NCBI GenBank assembly: GCA_036245805.1
Contig: BTRK01000005.1
Location: 33,337,469-33,401,468 of the forward strand
Direction: 5' to 3'
Length of the DNA stretch: 64,000 bases
DNA from: Pristionchus mayeri
Lineage: Eukaryota > Nematoda > Chromadorea > Rhabditida > Neodiplogasteridae
The first letter of the stretch is position 1; each line of letters begins with the position of its first letter. The translations under genes and the position numbers were made by a program. Shown here in pieces: positions 12,580 through 23,466 of this stretch. The notes under the pieces are model-generated. The model saw nothing but the letters and a program-made list of their open reading frames with translations. It had not been told where the DNA came from and ran no database searches.

Positions 12580-13553
12580 ATGGCATCGCAGACGCAGGGC
12601 ATCCAGCAGCTGCTCGCTGCCGAGAAGCGCGCCGCCGAGAAGATCAACGAGGCCAGAAAGCGCAAGGCCGCCCGTCTGAAGCAGGCCAAGAAGGAGGCTC
12701 AGGCCGAGGTACGGTAGCAGTGTTACGGTATATTGATTTATTTGGAGATTCTGGTGGCGGGGATACGGTGGCATTAATTAATCAATCGATTCCAGGTTGA
12801 GAAGTACCGCGCCGAGCGTGAGGCCGTCTTCAAGGCGTACGAGGACAAGCACCTCGGAACCAAGGCCGACATCGACAACCAGATCAGGTACGGTAGCGAG
12901 TGCCGGACAAGTATCGATTAGGCTGGATATAGTATGCGAGTTCCAGCCAACAGATGATAACAGCAATTACTATTTATCGACGTAGTATCGATTAGGATGT
13001 ATATAGCATGAAAATTTGTTGTGTCTGATGCAGTGGCCTTGCAGAAGGGAGACCGATGCTCAGCTCGAGGACATGAAGAGATCCGTCGCCCAGAACAAGC
13101 AGCAGGTACGGTAGTATGGGAAATAGGGGAAGAACAATCAGTTGTCGAAAAGTAGGTCCAAAATGGCATAACGTGTCCAGTTTTTGGGTTTCGGGCCAGT
13201 GCAAAAGTGGAAAACGTGCCCAGGCTTTAGTAATGTTTTGATAAAATTGTAAAATGTACCCATTTTCAACCACTTCATATTAAAATTTTAGAAACGTGCC
13301 CACTTTTTACAATTTTTGCGACCTACCCTTTCGACCACTGAGAACAATAGCCACCTTGGCGAGAAAATTCAAACAACACATGCAATAGTAGAAAATGTTT
13401 AATGACTGTCCATCGATCAATCAATAAACCAATCGATAATCTGCCTCTTTTCAGGTCATCGTCCGTCTGCTGCAGCTGACGTGCGACATCAAGCCCGAGC
13501 TGCACCACAATCTCATTCTCCAGAAGAAGCTCCACGGAGAATTCACCAACTAA
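12580..13553 (+). CDS. vha-10: V-type proton ATPase subunit G, copy 1 (126 aa)
   Basis: Subunit G belongs to the V1 peripheral stalk that holds the catalytic head of the vacuolar H+-ATPase against the membrane motor. Exons 12580-12708, 12796-12887, 13045-13105 and 13455-13553 (TAA) give exactly 126 residues, the length of C. elegans VHA-10, starting [20 protein letters not shown] and ending near KKLHGEFTN. It is a single charged, Ala/Lys/Glu-rich helix, as expected for a stalk subunit. The ATG is eleven bases after an acceptor (cctcgcag) that has no obvious upstream coding donor, so it is probably a spliced-leader trans-splice site. Intron 3 carries a 190 bp TIR insertion absent from copy 2. 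The 3' UTR ends near AATAAA at 13974. Confidence 0.97.
13145..13334. repeat. TIR element inserted in intron 3 of vha-10 copy 1
   Basis: The ends ttgtcgaaaagtaggtc and gacctaccctttcgacca are inverted repeats. The interior has repeated acgtgcccac-like words. The matching position of copy 2 (around 15480-15490) lacks the element while flanks align, so it inserted after the duplication or was lost from copy 2. Confidence 0.8.
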
Positions 13554-14788
13554 GCCCACTTCTTTTTATACAATTGAGAATAGCTCTGCTGAGAGGCTTA
13601 CCGTAGCCGGCTCGTCGGCGAACGTAGGTTCCTCGAGAGATTACCGTATATCTATTTTCCCCTTCTCGCTTCATCCCCCTCCCCTTCTTCCATTCCGTTG
13701 TTTTCAGTATAGAGATTGTGAATTCATTGTGCGCCTCGTCCGATGGTAGATAAGAGCTATCGATTATCGATTTATCGACCGCGAGAATGATAGCCGACGA
13801 GTCACAGTAGTTGTACACATGCAGAGAGAGTTGTGAGAGTAGATCAGAGCGTCCCGCGACCATTCCAGAATCACCATTATCCCCCGTTTTTTCTCTCCTC
13901 ACCCTCGTATTGCTCCTCGAAATTCGACATGTTAATCTAAACAATATTCATCAATGTATGCTTGCAAATGTAGAATAAAGATTTTTAGATAGATATTGAA
14001 GCGAATAAGAGGTTAATTGGGTCAGATGTACCCTGAAGACTGTTACTTGAAGAGCATGTTGATTTTAACTGAAAAATAATAGTTTTTATGATGGAAAAGA
14101 GAATATTTTTTGTATCTAATAGAGTAATGCCATGCTTTGATTATCTCTTGCTCATCATAACGCCCGTTTCAATAGCCCCCGTGCTCATATTTCCCACCCC
14201 TTTCTCCCTTCTGGTTGATTAATGAGAACTGTGATACAGCAACCCGCCCCTCCATTTCGGTTCGAGTAGGTAGTCGGATAATTTTGATTATCTTCGTTTA
14301 TGATGTTTAAGATTAAGATTAACAGTGTGTTTGAGTGAGTGCGCCTGTGGTTTTCTTTGCGGTTTCTTTTCTTTTCCAATTCCCGATATTCCCTTTTCAG
14401 TGAGAATCAAAAGCCTAGACTTCCGAACATATATTAGCGACCTTTCTAGCCTCAATTTCGTGTTGACCTTTTATACATTCTGTAGCTCGTGTTACAAGTC
14501 CACGCCCCCGTTGCCTTGACTAGCAGATTAAATAATATAGACACATATACATATTTATATATCGATAATCGATGCATTGTAATCATTGTATACTACTAGG
14601 CCTGCAGCACTCTAATTTCACCATTTTGAATAAAGCAGTTTTAATAATTATTGTGCCTTTTTTCTGTTCTTTGTTTAACCGGTCCTCAACCGTGTTCCAT
14701 ATCTGCCTGCGTTTCTTTTGTCGATTGATTCATCAGTAGATATTGTGCCCCTACCGTAACCATCCCCTTCCTCGCAGGACCTCTCGAG

Positions 14789-15718
14789 ATGGCATCGCAG
14801 ACGCAGGGCATCCAGCAGCTGCTTGCTGCCGAGAAGCGCGCCGCCGAGAAGATCAACGAGGCCAGAAAGCGCAAGGCCGCCCGTCTGAAGCAGGCTAAGA
14901 AGGAGGCTCAGGCCGAGGTACGGTAGATTATCGATCGATTGATTGAGAGATGTTATTGCTTTTTTGGAGATCTTGGTTCCGGGGAAACGGTAGCATGTAT
15001 TGATTGATCGATTACAGGTTGAGAAGTACCGCGCCGAGCGTGAGGCCGTCTTCAAGGCGTACGAGGACAAGCACCTCGGAACCAAGGCCGACATCGACAA
15101 CCAGATCAGGTACGGTAGCGAGTTCCAGCCAACAGATGATAACAGCAATTACTATTTATCGACGTAGTATCGATTAGGATGTATATAGCATGAAAATTTG
15201 TTGTGTCTGATGCAGTGGGCTTGCAGAAGGGAGACCGATGCTCAGCTCGAGGACATGAGGAGATCCGTCGCCCAGAACAAGCAGCAGGTACGGTGTGGGA
15301 TACTGTAATCGAGGAGGGTTACGGTGGAGATGGTGGTGTTGTGTGGAACCGTGGGTGCGATTCCTTTATGACGATTAGAGCGTTTTTTTTCGTTAATCGA
15401 GCTCTCTCTGACACTGCCAATCACCCTTGTCAAAGTTCAATGGTAGTAGGTGAATCCTCGAGGTGGCGGGTGGATTGGGGAAGAACAAAAGTCACCTTGG
15501 CGACAAAATTTAAAAAAAATCCTTACGATGATTCGATAGTGTGGATGCAATAGCAGAAAATGATCGATGGCTGCCCATCGATCAATCAGCAATCCAATCG
15601 ATAATCTCCTTCTCTGCAGGTCATCGTCCGTCTGCTGCAGCTGACGTGCGACATCAAGCCCGAGCTGCACCACAATCTCATTCTCCAGAAGAAGCTCCAC
15701 GGAGAATTCACCAACTAA
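14789..15718 (+). CDS. vha-10: V-type proton ATPase subunit G, copy 2 (126 aa)
   Basis: Tandem paralogue of the gene at 12580, with exons 14789-14917, 15018-15109, 15227-15287 and 15620-15718 at identical splice phases and exon lengths (129, 92, 61 and 99 bases). The product appears identical to copy 1 except for Lys to Arg at about residue 85 (MKRSV becomes MRRSV), so both should assemble into the V1 stalk. It has its own duplicated upstream region, its own trans-splice-like acceptor before the ATG and its own AATAAA (about 16146). All splice sites are intact and there is no sign of decay. Introns have diverged more than exons. Confidence 0.97.
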
Positions 15719-16739
15719 GCCCCACCCTCTTCTTTTTATACAATTGATAATAGCTCTACTGAGAGGTCTACCGTAGCCGAATTCTCGGCGAAAGTAGGTC
15801 CCTCGAGAGATTACCGTATATCTATTTTCCCCTCCTCGCTTCATCCCCTCCCCCTTCTTCCTTTCCGTTTTGTTGTTCAGTATAGAGATTGTGAATTCAT
15901 TGTGCGCTTCGTCCGATGGTAGATCAGAGCTATCGAATTATCGATTTATCGACCCCGAGAATGACAGCCGACGAGTCACAGTAGTTGTACACATGCAGAG
16001 AGAGTTGTGAGAGTAGAACAGAGCGTCCCGCGACCATTCCAGAATCACAATTATCCCCCGTTTTCTCTCCTCACCCTCGTATTGCTCCTCGAAATTCGAA
16101 AAGTTAATCTAAACAATATTCATCAATGTATGCTTGCAAATGTAGAATAAAGATTTTTAGATAAGTGTTGAAGAGGGCTAGAGGGCATATTGGGTCGAAC
16201 GTACCCTAGAGAGTCTTACTTGATAATAGATGTGAACAAGGAAAATATTGATTTTTAACGAAAATATCGATTTTTTTAAAAATAATAAAATGCTGAAAAA
16301 TCATGCGTTTGACCCAGGCGATTTTGTGCGCTCCACTGCACTCGGTTGCCATGTCGCTCTCGTCTCCTCCATTTTCGAAATATCGAAGTAGATAGCGATT
16401 ATTGTGCGTTGTTGTGCAATCAGCGCGTCTCTCGTGACTAAGAACTATCAGTTGCCAGCGCCATTCCATGTTTTAACCGTTATTAGATTGCTCCGTGCGA
16501 TTTGATGCATGTTTGTTCTCAACTGTCGCTTCTTTTTACTCAGTTGCCTCGCTTCTAGCTGTAATTTCACAGGAAACCCGTCAAACATGTAATCTCATCG
16601 ATTATTGCGCATAATTGTGCAAGAATCAGCGCATTTTCCTCTCTTCTCGCTCTATTTTTCCAAAGATTGCTCAGGATTCTATTAAAATCGTCGCTCGTTC
16701 TTTATTCCTTTCCTCATCCTTTGCCACTTCAGTGCGAAT
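15719..16739 (+). other. 3' UTR of vha-10 copy 2 and upstream region of ubl-5
   Basis: The first ~440 bases repeat the 3' flank of copy 1, ending just after AATAAA near 16146. The rest, to 16739, shows no gene and ends in an acceptor (cacttcag, 16732) eight bases before the ubl-5 start codon, a likely trans-splice site. Confidence 0.6.
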
Positions 16740-18724
16740 ATGCCGATGATCGAGATCACCGTCAACGACCGACTGGGCAAGAAGGTGAGTCGGCTTTGCT
16801 TTTGTACTTCTCCCCGAAACCCCGATCGGCCAGCCATTCCTTGTTTATCGCAAATCGGAGTGTTGTGTTTCCATTGTGAGGGAATATCGGGGAATGGAGC
16901 GGTTGGTATTATTTAGAAGACGAGAAAAAATCCTATTTAATGGAAAAGTAATTCTAAGATAACGGCGGTGAATAAGCGCTGAAAATCAGGGGCAGTTGCG
17001 TGATGTTGCAAACCGGCGGATCTTGGTTACAGCGGGTGGTTAGGTTAGCCTCTAGGCTCTGGACCAATGATGGTATAGGCTTTTTGTCTATAAATAAATA
17101 TACTAATTCGGAAGTAGAAAGAAGTGCTGAATTGCGAAGTTCGTTTCTGGTAGTAAGTAACTGTAAAATAGATTTTTTTGTTATTGTTTACTTTGAATGT
17201 TTTATTGAGCGGGAAAGCACTCAGAGAGGTAAGTAGCGTAAAAAAAAGAGCAAGCACCCGTGAAGAGATAATTAAAGTTACCGGACGAGGACGAAACCCT
17301 GATCTGACCCTGATCTCGTCGCGTGTACGAGAGAGTATGCAAAAGTGAGAGAGCGCGGGATTACGCTGATCATTTCCGGCTTTTCCTTGAGGCTATTATT
17401 GATTTTTAGCATTTTTATATATTCATTTTCAACTAATTCAGCCATCGGCTATTCGATGGAGGACAGAAAATAGGGGGTGAATTTTGTCCTCGTCCGGTAA
17501 CTTTAACACCCGTTATTGTGTGCACAATAAATTAGGTAAACTGCTCAAATTACATGGGGAATGGTAGTCATCTTCGAGGATTGGCGAATGAGCGAGTTCT
17601 CTCTGCAGGTGCGCATCAAGTGCAATCCGACGGACACGATCGGCGACCTGAAGAAGCTGATCGCAGCCCAGACTGGAACCAGGCGAGGAGTTGATTAATT
17701 AGAGTAATTAGAGTAATTAGATCGATTAATTTATTCGGTAAATTTAACAGGATTGTTGTAATTTTATGCTTTTCGAGCCGAATTGAGACAATATCGAATC
17801 ATGGAAACTGTATTAAGCTTTGAACAGTCGGTGCAACCAGAATTTGTCTAGTGCGAAGGTTGAAACAGTAGGACTCCGATAATTAATTAGAATGTGTGTG
17901 CCTGTCCCATTTTCAATTTGTTTTCCCATACATAAGTATGAGCTATCGAATGGGCGAGATTTGAATCGCATGTGAAACCAGATTGTGCAAGCACATAATT
18001 TTTATTTTTTTGTTCTCGGATGTCAAAAATCACCCTTTGATGTGGGTTGCTGATGTACATGTGCGCAGGGAATGTATTCTTTCATCGGGTTTCCATAGAT
18101 CATACAAATTAAGAAATAGAGGGGCACAAAATGACAAAGTCGAATCGTTGTTTCATTGCAGATTCGAGAAGATCGTGCTCAAGAAGTGGTACACCATCTA
18201 CAAGGACCACATCACGCTGCAGGACTACGAGGTACTGTAGATTATTGATTGAATATTGACGATCACAATCTGTAAAGTGATGTTATTGATTTTTTCATGA
18301 GGATCCACTAATGTGGTATTCATTGAAGGAGTAGTGGAGCACAGATACACTTATTCGAAAATATATCGGGATGTCTTTGAAATTAGCCAACAATCAATTT
18401 AAGCTACTAGGCTCTTCTCGGTTCCGTAGGATACTCATAACTCTAGTACAACTTTCTACATTCGCCCATGAAATTGAAGCGAAAAGGAATATTTGGTTTA
18501 TGGAAGTAAAGAATGGTGGTGTAGTCGTAGTTTACATGCTGAGGAATTGAAGGAGTAGTGAAGCACCGATTCACCTAAGTGAAATTGATGGACATTTTCA
18601 AAAATATGCCGTCGCACTGTTCTTTGAGTAAAGTGTTCTAATTATTACAGAATAACAATTATGCCAATGATCGATTTTCTTGCAGGTGCACGACGGCTTC
18701 AACTTCGAACTGTACTACCAGTGA
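16740..18724 (+). CDS. ubl-5: Ubiquitin-like protein 5 / HUB1 (75 aa)
   Basis: UBL5/HUB1 is an unconjugated ubiquitin-like protein that binds spliceosomal proteins; in C. elegans UBL-5 also acts in the mitochondrial unfolded protein response. Exons 16740-16784, 17609-17682, 18162-18231 and 18686-18724 (TGA) encode 75 residues; the usual form has 73, and here MPM precedes [29 protein letters not shown] is almost identical to the animal protein. It ends in Tyr-Tyr-Gln, not Gly-Gly, as in true UBL5, consistent with no conjugation. The second start codon, at 16746, would give the conventional 73 residues. Exon 2 ends ACCAG followed by gcgagg, so intron 2 appears to be a GC-AG intron. Intron 1 holds a TIR element. 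Confidence 0.97.
17273..17505. repeat. TIR element in intron 1 of ubl-5, ~233 bp
   Basis: The termini are perfect or near-perfect inverted repeats: taaagttaccggacgaggac at the left and gtcctcgtccggtaacttta at the right. There is no coding capacity. It is a MITE-like non-autonomous DNA transposon. Confidence 0.85.
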
Positions 18725-19563
18725 TCGTCGATCTCCGATCGTCTGGTCCGCATCTCCTGCCCCCATTCGTCTTTACGCTTTCTCGTTTTGAAGTTGACCC
18801 AATCGAAAGTTATGTTCGCCCCCCGATTCCACGATGTATGTTCATACCGCGAGAGAGAAATGTGATAAAACAGTTTTTTTTATTTCTTTGGATGTGCACG
18901 TGTGCAATGGTCCCCGAATCCGGACGTCGTACTACCTGAAAAGGATTGATGAAATTAATGATTATCCAAATTTTAGACCTTACAACTTGAAAACAACGGT
19001 GGTTTGAAACGCTCTTTAGAAGTTCCATCATTTGGTCTCTCCGTTCTTCTGTCTCTATAATGCTTTGGTGCATAATATTGTGGCGCTTCGCTGATGTGTA
19101 TTAGTGACCTAGATTAGGGTAGAAGCGTATTTATCACTCGATGGAAGGAGCGAGACTGGCCTAATTATTTGTACACTACTGCCAGCTGGCCGCGGAGTAG
19201 GGGGAGGTGCTGATAGGTGTAACACAACCCGTGCGGGTGCTCAAAACGGCACTAGGCCGGATGAGAATTATGACAGCATGCCGCCTTTGATGTATCAATG
19301 ATGGCATGCCGTCATAGTTCTCATCCGGCCTAGTACCCTCAAAACAACCCTTTTCGCACAGTTACTTTGCCCATAAAGCTGCGTCCCGCCCCCCGCGTGT
19401 TGAGTGCACGGCTTCCCCCCTTGTGGGCGGAGTCATCTCATTGACACACGCGTTCAAACATGTTCAAGTCATGTTGTAACACGTTCGCTCGTTGATGATG
19501 GATTATAGTAATATTTCTTTCTTTTGAAGTTTCTGTTGATCAACTTCGCGGGTTCTCGAGAAC
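18725..19563 (+). other. Intergenic region with a short CACTAGG-family palindrome (19250-19333)
   Basis: It contains the ubl-5 3' flank, the start region of the next gene, and an 84 bp palindrome opening cactaggccggatgag and closing ctcatccggcctagta. That terminus is shared with elements at 27881-28029 and 29774-29930. No other gene seen. Confidence 0.6.
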
Positions 19564-22500
19564 ATGGCTAAGTTTAAGCTGAATAGGGTACGTTGTTTAA
19601 ACTCTCAATATCTACAGCAGGTTTGATTCCAGGATTATCTGGAGCAACGCGCAAAGGAGTGTGATGATTTAAGAGAGAAGACCAGCAAAAGAAAGGTTTG
19701 TTATTTTTATGAACGCTGGTCTTTTCTGTGCAATTCGTCAGTATTTCATATGTTCGAAGAATTGCTCTCACTCGAGTGGTCACAAGGTCTGATGAGGACT
19801 ATTAGCAATGCACCCTTTCATGTAGCAAAGCAGCAGAAGCTATTGTTGTCATCCGACCAAGTGCCATCGAGTGTCATTCATTCCAAGATATCCTTACCTA
19901 GGATGTATATCGTGAAATGGCGATGGAATTGCAGTTCGTTAGACGTGTGGCTACGGATGCTGACTACGCCGGGCACGCTTGCTGTCTTCGTCAGATTTTC
20001 TCTGAAGCTGGTGATGATTTGTTTCGCTAATAATTGTTGATGTTATCTTACGCTGAATTTGAATATAATTTACATCGATGATTAGGAACGAGATGAATTG
20101 GTAACTAGTGGTGAGCCGTAAAGCGGTTTCTGTATCATCGCTGATCTCTAAAGATCGACCTCATTGAGATGTTTTGTTTAGATTCCAAAAATATCGTGTT
20201 CAACTATTGATAATCAATTTATTCTTGTCAGGATTCGAGCTTCCTTACTGCCTGAATCTGACAATTGTCACTCTGTACATCGAGAGGGAGATCCAACTAT
20301 GCGAACGACTGATGGCCGACGGTGAGATCAGAAGTAATCTGATTACTAAAAGAATAGCATATTTGGAATGCGATTATCTCTTGAAAGAACGTTTATAGTT
20401 TCTCACAAATTGGATCCAAGTCGCTGAAGTTCGAGAAAATCAAAATATTCCTGCAGGAGATGCATCGGGAAATGCGACTGTGGTCTTCAACCCGCCGGAT
20501 GACCAAGATCTGATCAATATATTCGAGAAGGTACGCACACTGGAATATAATGAGACTTTTTTTAAAAATCGTTTTGCTGAGCGAAATTTGGTCATACAAT
20601 TTTTTATTGTGCGAACCAGAGGAAAAGTTAATTTGACCTATTCTTAGACGGAAGATCCAGATACGTATAGTTTCATTGAAAGTGATGGGCGGTAAGAGTA
20701 TCGTGTGTATTGCAGACTCTTCCTCCTTCTATTCTGACTTTCGCACCCTCAAAGACGTAAGCATTTTTCGGTATGCATTTAGAGAAAAAAATATTTCGTG
20801 TTTCAGAATCTCGTTAACTACATCACTGAGATTGCCGTAGAGCGAAGGCAGAAAAAGCAGGTACTTTTTGTTTTTTTGAATTTTGTGCTTTGTTAATGGC
20901 GGAATCCTATCCAGGAGGCAGAATCGGTTTCTTTCGATTCAACAGTCGATAATAAGAAAAGGCAATACAAGAAGAGATCGAAGGTGCTGACCAGCGACCA
21001 GGTATATGTTTGATGGTAAACTCATCAAAGTGAATGATTGTTTGTAAAAACATCATGATTTCATATCTGTCTTATGGCACTAGATCGAATGTGAACTATG
21101 GCCTCACTGATCTTACCAGCTCTGTTCGCTCGCAGCTGCTCTATCGCTACGGTATCGTGTTTGATCACTTCTCGCACCGATAAAAAATTCTTACTGCGTT
21201 GTTATTTCAAGGAGCGATAGTGTCGAGCGGGATCTGCAGAGTGGAAAGGCTGCGATGGCTTCCGGTTAGGTGTTTCATATGCATTGAATACGGAAGAAAA
21301 ATACGAGGGAAGTTTTATGTTGTGCAATATATTTTTATCATTGATCAATATTTCCCAGGAAACCTTCATGAAGGAGCGAAAATTTTGGCACGCGCAGTCC
21401 TCATTTCTCATCACACCGAACAACATTTGAGCAGCCTTGAGCAGGTTAGGATATGGAACAAACCCAATAGGATAAACATTTGTGGATGGGCATCGTTTTA
21501 GAACTCGCAAGCTTTGGAACACTATTTTTCATCCTCTGTAGAGTTCTTCTATAATGATTCAACCCCTTTGTGGTGTTCATATAACTTCTTGTATGACTGC
21601 TTATCTCTAGAAGTTCGTATTCTTTGTTGCAGACACTTCCTCCTGCTCAGTTCGCTCTCGTGCGCAAGAAGATGACACACTATGAGCAGGTAAATATAAG
21701 TTGGATAATGGTCAAATGCATGTTATCAAATACGCTTAAATGCACGTTTACAGGAATGTAACATGGTCAGCAACGATGCATTGAAGCTCCCCGAGGAACT
21801 TAAGAATGTGGTACCTTTCACTTATTCTGCATATTCGGATGTATGATGATCATCATGACTAGATATCATTGCTGAGAGGTTTTGATCTCACAAAATGTAT
21901 CTTTTTAGAATGTTGTGCCGATGCAATCTGACTCGAATGAGACGATGAATATGAAAAGGAAGAAGATTGAAAAGGTGAACAAAAATTTATTTTTTTTACA
22001 CATGCTCTTCGTCGTATACAGTTTTGAAGCGAGACGAACAAAATTCATAATGATTTTATCTTCAGCCCGAATCTATTTCTCAAGACGAGTGGCGGATTTT
22101 CTATGATGTGCGTTTTGTGTTTTCCCTGCATTTGTTTTGTGGAGATACCGGCATTTTCCTACTTCCGTACTAGGTTCCTTCCCTTGCTCCGCCCCATGCC
22201 CCGAAATTACTGTACTATTGATTATTTGTAGCTCGGGAGACACGTCTCCGGCTTCGTTCTAGACGCACTCGCAGTGTACGAATCGGGAGATTTCGCCAGC
22301 TGGGGCAAGAATCTAGTGAAGAATATCGGTGAGCCAATATTTTCTTTTACTATTCCACCTGCCTTATGGCCACTCTTTATTCCAATAATAAATGTACATG
22401 AATACATGCAATGTTGTCTACTCCCCATTGCAGAGTAGACTCTTCGCAAGAGGGACGAAGTGACGGAGAGATACAGCACGAATCTGGTCTGTGAGCACGT

Positions 22501-23157
22501 GCTCGTACAGAGGATCAAAGATAAGGATGTACGTATGAAATTCGGCGCTTCTGCAAAAAAAATGTTCATTCGAAATAATTTCATGTAACCTGGCTGTTGA
22601 ATTATAGCTAACATGTAAACTTGAGATTAGAGTGGAACGGTCAGAACCATCTTAGATTCCCCTCTTAGACGATGCCTAGGAGGCACGGATCATACCACTT
22701 TAACTTGGTTCCCTTCTGCAGAAGTGCCTGACATTCAGGAAGCGTTGAAGGAAATCTAAATTTCAGTTCTTCTGCTGTGACTTATGCGAAATAATTCTAT
22801 TCAATTACAAGCACGCCCTCATCCATTTCACGAGCAGTGAGCATTGCAAGAAGGTGAGAATTACATGCATTATGGTAGATCAAGTCTCTCACGAGAGAAT
22901 TAAGACAAATCGGTCACATCGTGGTACAATCAGAAAAATTGTTTTTTTTAGAATTTGACATAACTAGATGTATTCATCTAGGTACTCCATTTAATTAGCT
23001 TCTTCAGGAGACAGATGCTCTCAGAAATTCGGGTGTCGATTCGTTCCGTCGTGTTCTCGATTCGATCACGGAACTGCCCAAGAAGTATGACATTTTTAGT
23101 GTGGCTGATGTAGTAGGCATGATAAAACGGAATCGGGAAGCCGGCTCGATGAGCTAA
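19564..23157 (+). CDS. Unrecognised protein with one matrin/U1-like C2H2 zinc finger (~494 aa model)
   Basis: Start MAKFKLNR at 19564. Exons: 19564-19587, 19633-19695, 19902-20010, 20232-20321, 20457-20530, 20655-20756, 20807-20860, 20915-21001, 21120-21151, 21212-21264, 21359-21444, 21633-21689, 21754-21810, 21909-21974, 22066-22107, 22232-22393, 22439-22528, 22767-22853, 23008-23157 (TAA). All phases fit, but two joins are weak: the acceptor at 20654 (acggaag), and the end of exon 22232, where the better donor at 22329 would break the frame. A finger CDLC...HALIHFTSSEH lies about residue 420, with C-x2-C and H-x6-H spacing. An Arg/Lys-rich central part and an Ala-rich helical segment (GKAAMASGNLHEGAKILARA) precede it. 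I do not recognise the family. A second finger of the same style occurs in the next gene, so the two could be one locus. Confidence 0.6.
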
Positions 23158-23466
23158 TAATCCCTTTTCTCTGGAGAAAATGTCATTATGCTGTGCCTGA
23201 AATAGAGTCCGAGAAATGATTCCACCTTCTCTTCAATCTGTACAGTATCACAGCTCGACCGGTTTCGAGAGTGTTAAGAATGGAAAGACCATGGTATCGT
23301 TTCTCGAAATCTAGTCTTCAATTTAAGAAATTTTTTTGGTAAACTATCCAAGGAGTATTATAATCATGCAATGATTGAAGGTGCTTCGTAAACGACAAGG
23401 ATACTGAACGGAATCGCGAGAATAAGTCAGCTTGAATTTTTTTTTATAAATCGATAAATCTACAAA

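Larger units (their letters stand above)
11905..16163 (+). repeat. Tandem segmental duplication, unit ~2.1 kb (11905-13991 and 14113-16163)
   Basis: Unit 1 starts at tatctaatagagtaatg (11905) and unit 2 at the same word (14113), an offset of 2208. Similarity runs through about 670 bp of upstream sequence, all exons, the 3' UTR and the AATAAA signal (about 13974 and 16146). Exons differ at only a handful of positions, whereas introns carry clear differences, including a 190 bp insertion in unit 1 (13145-13334) and a ~45 bp length difference in intron 2. About 120 bp of unrelated sequence separates the units. Confidence 0.95.

Noticed and set aside
11977..14379. Repeated 64-codon frames upstream of each vha-10
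   Set aside because: They fall in the duplicated non-coding upstream region, with no domain and no splice context.
20086..20100. A 15-base microexon in the zinc-finger gene
   Set aside because: It has acceptor and donor, but including it after the phase-1 end of exon 19902-20010 gives an immediate stop; skipping it joins exon 20232 in frame.
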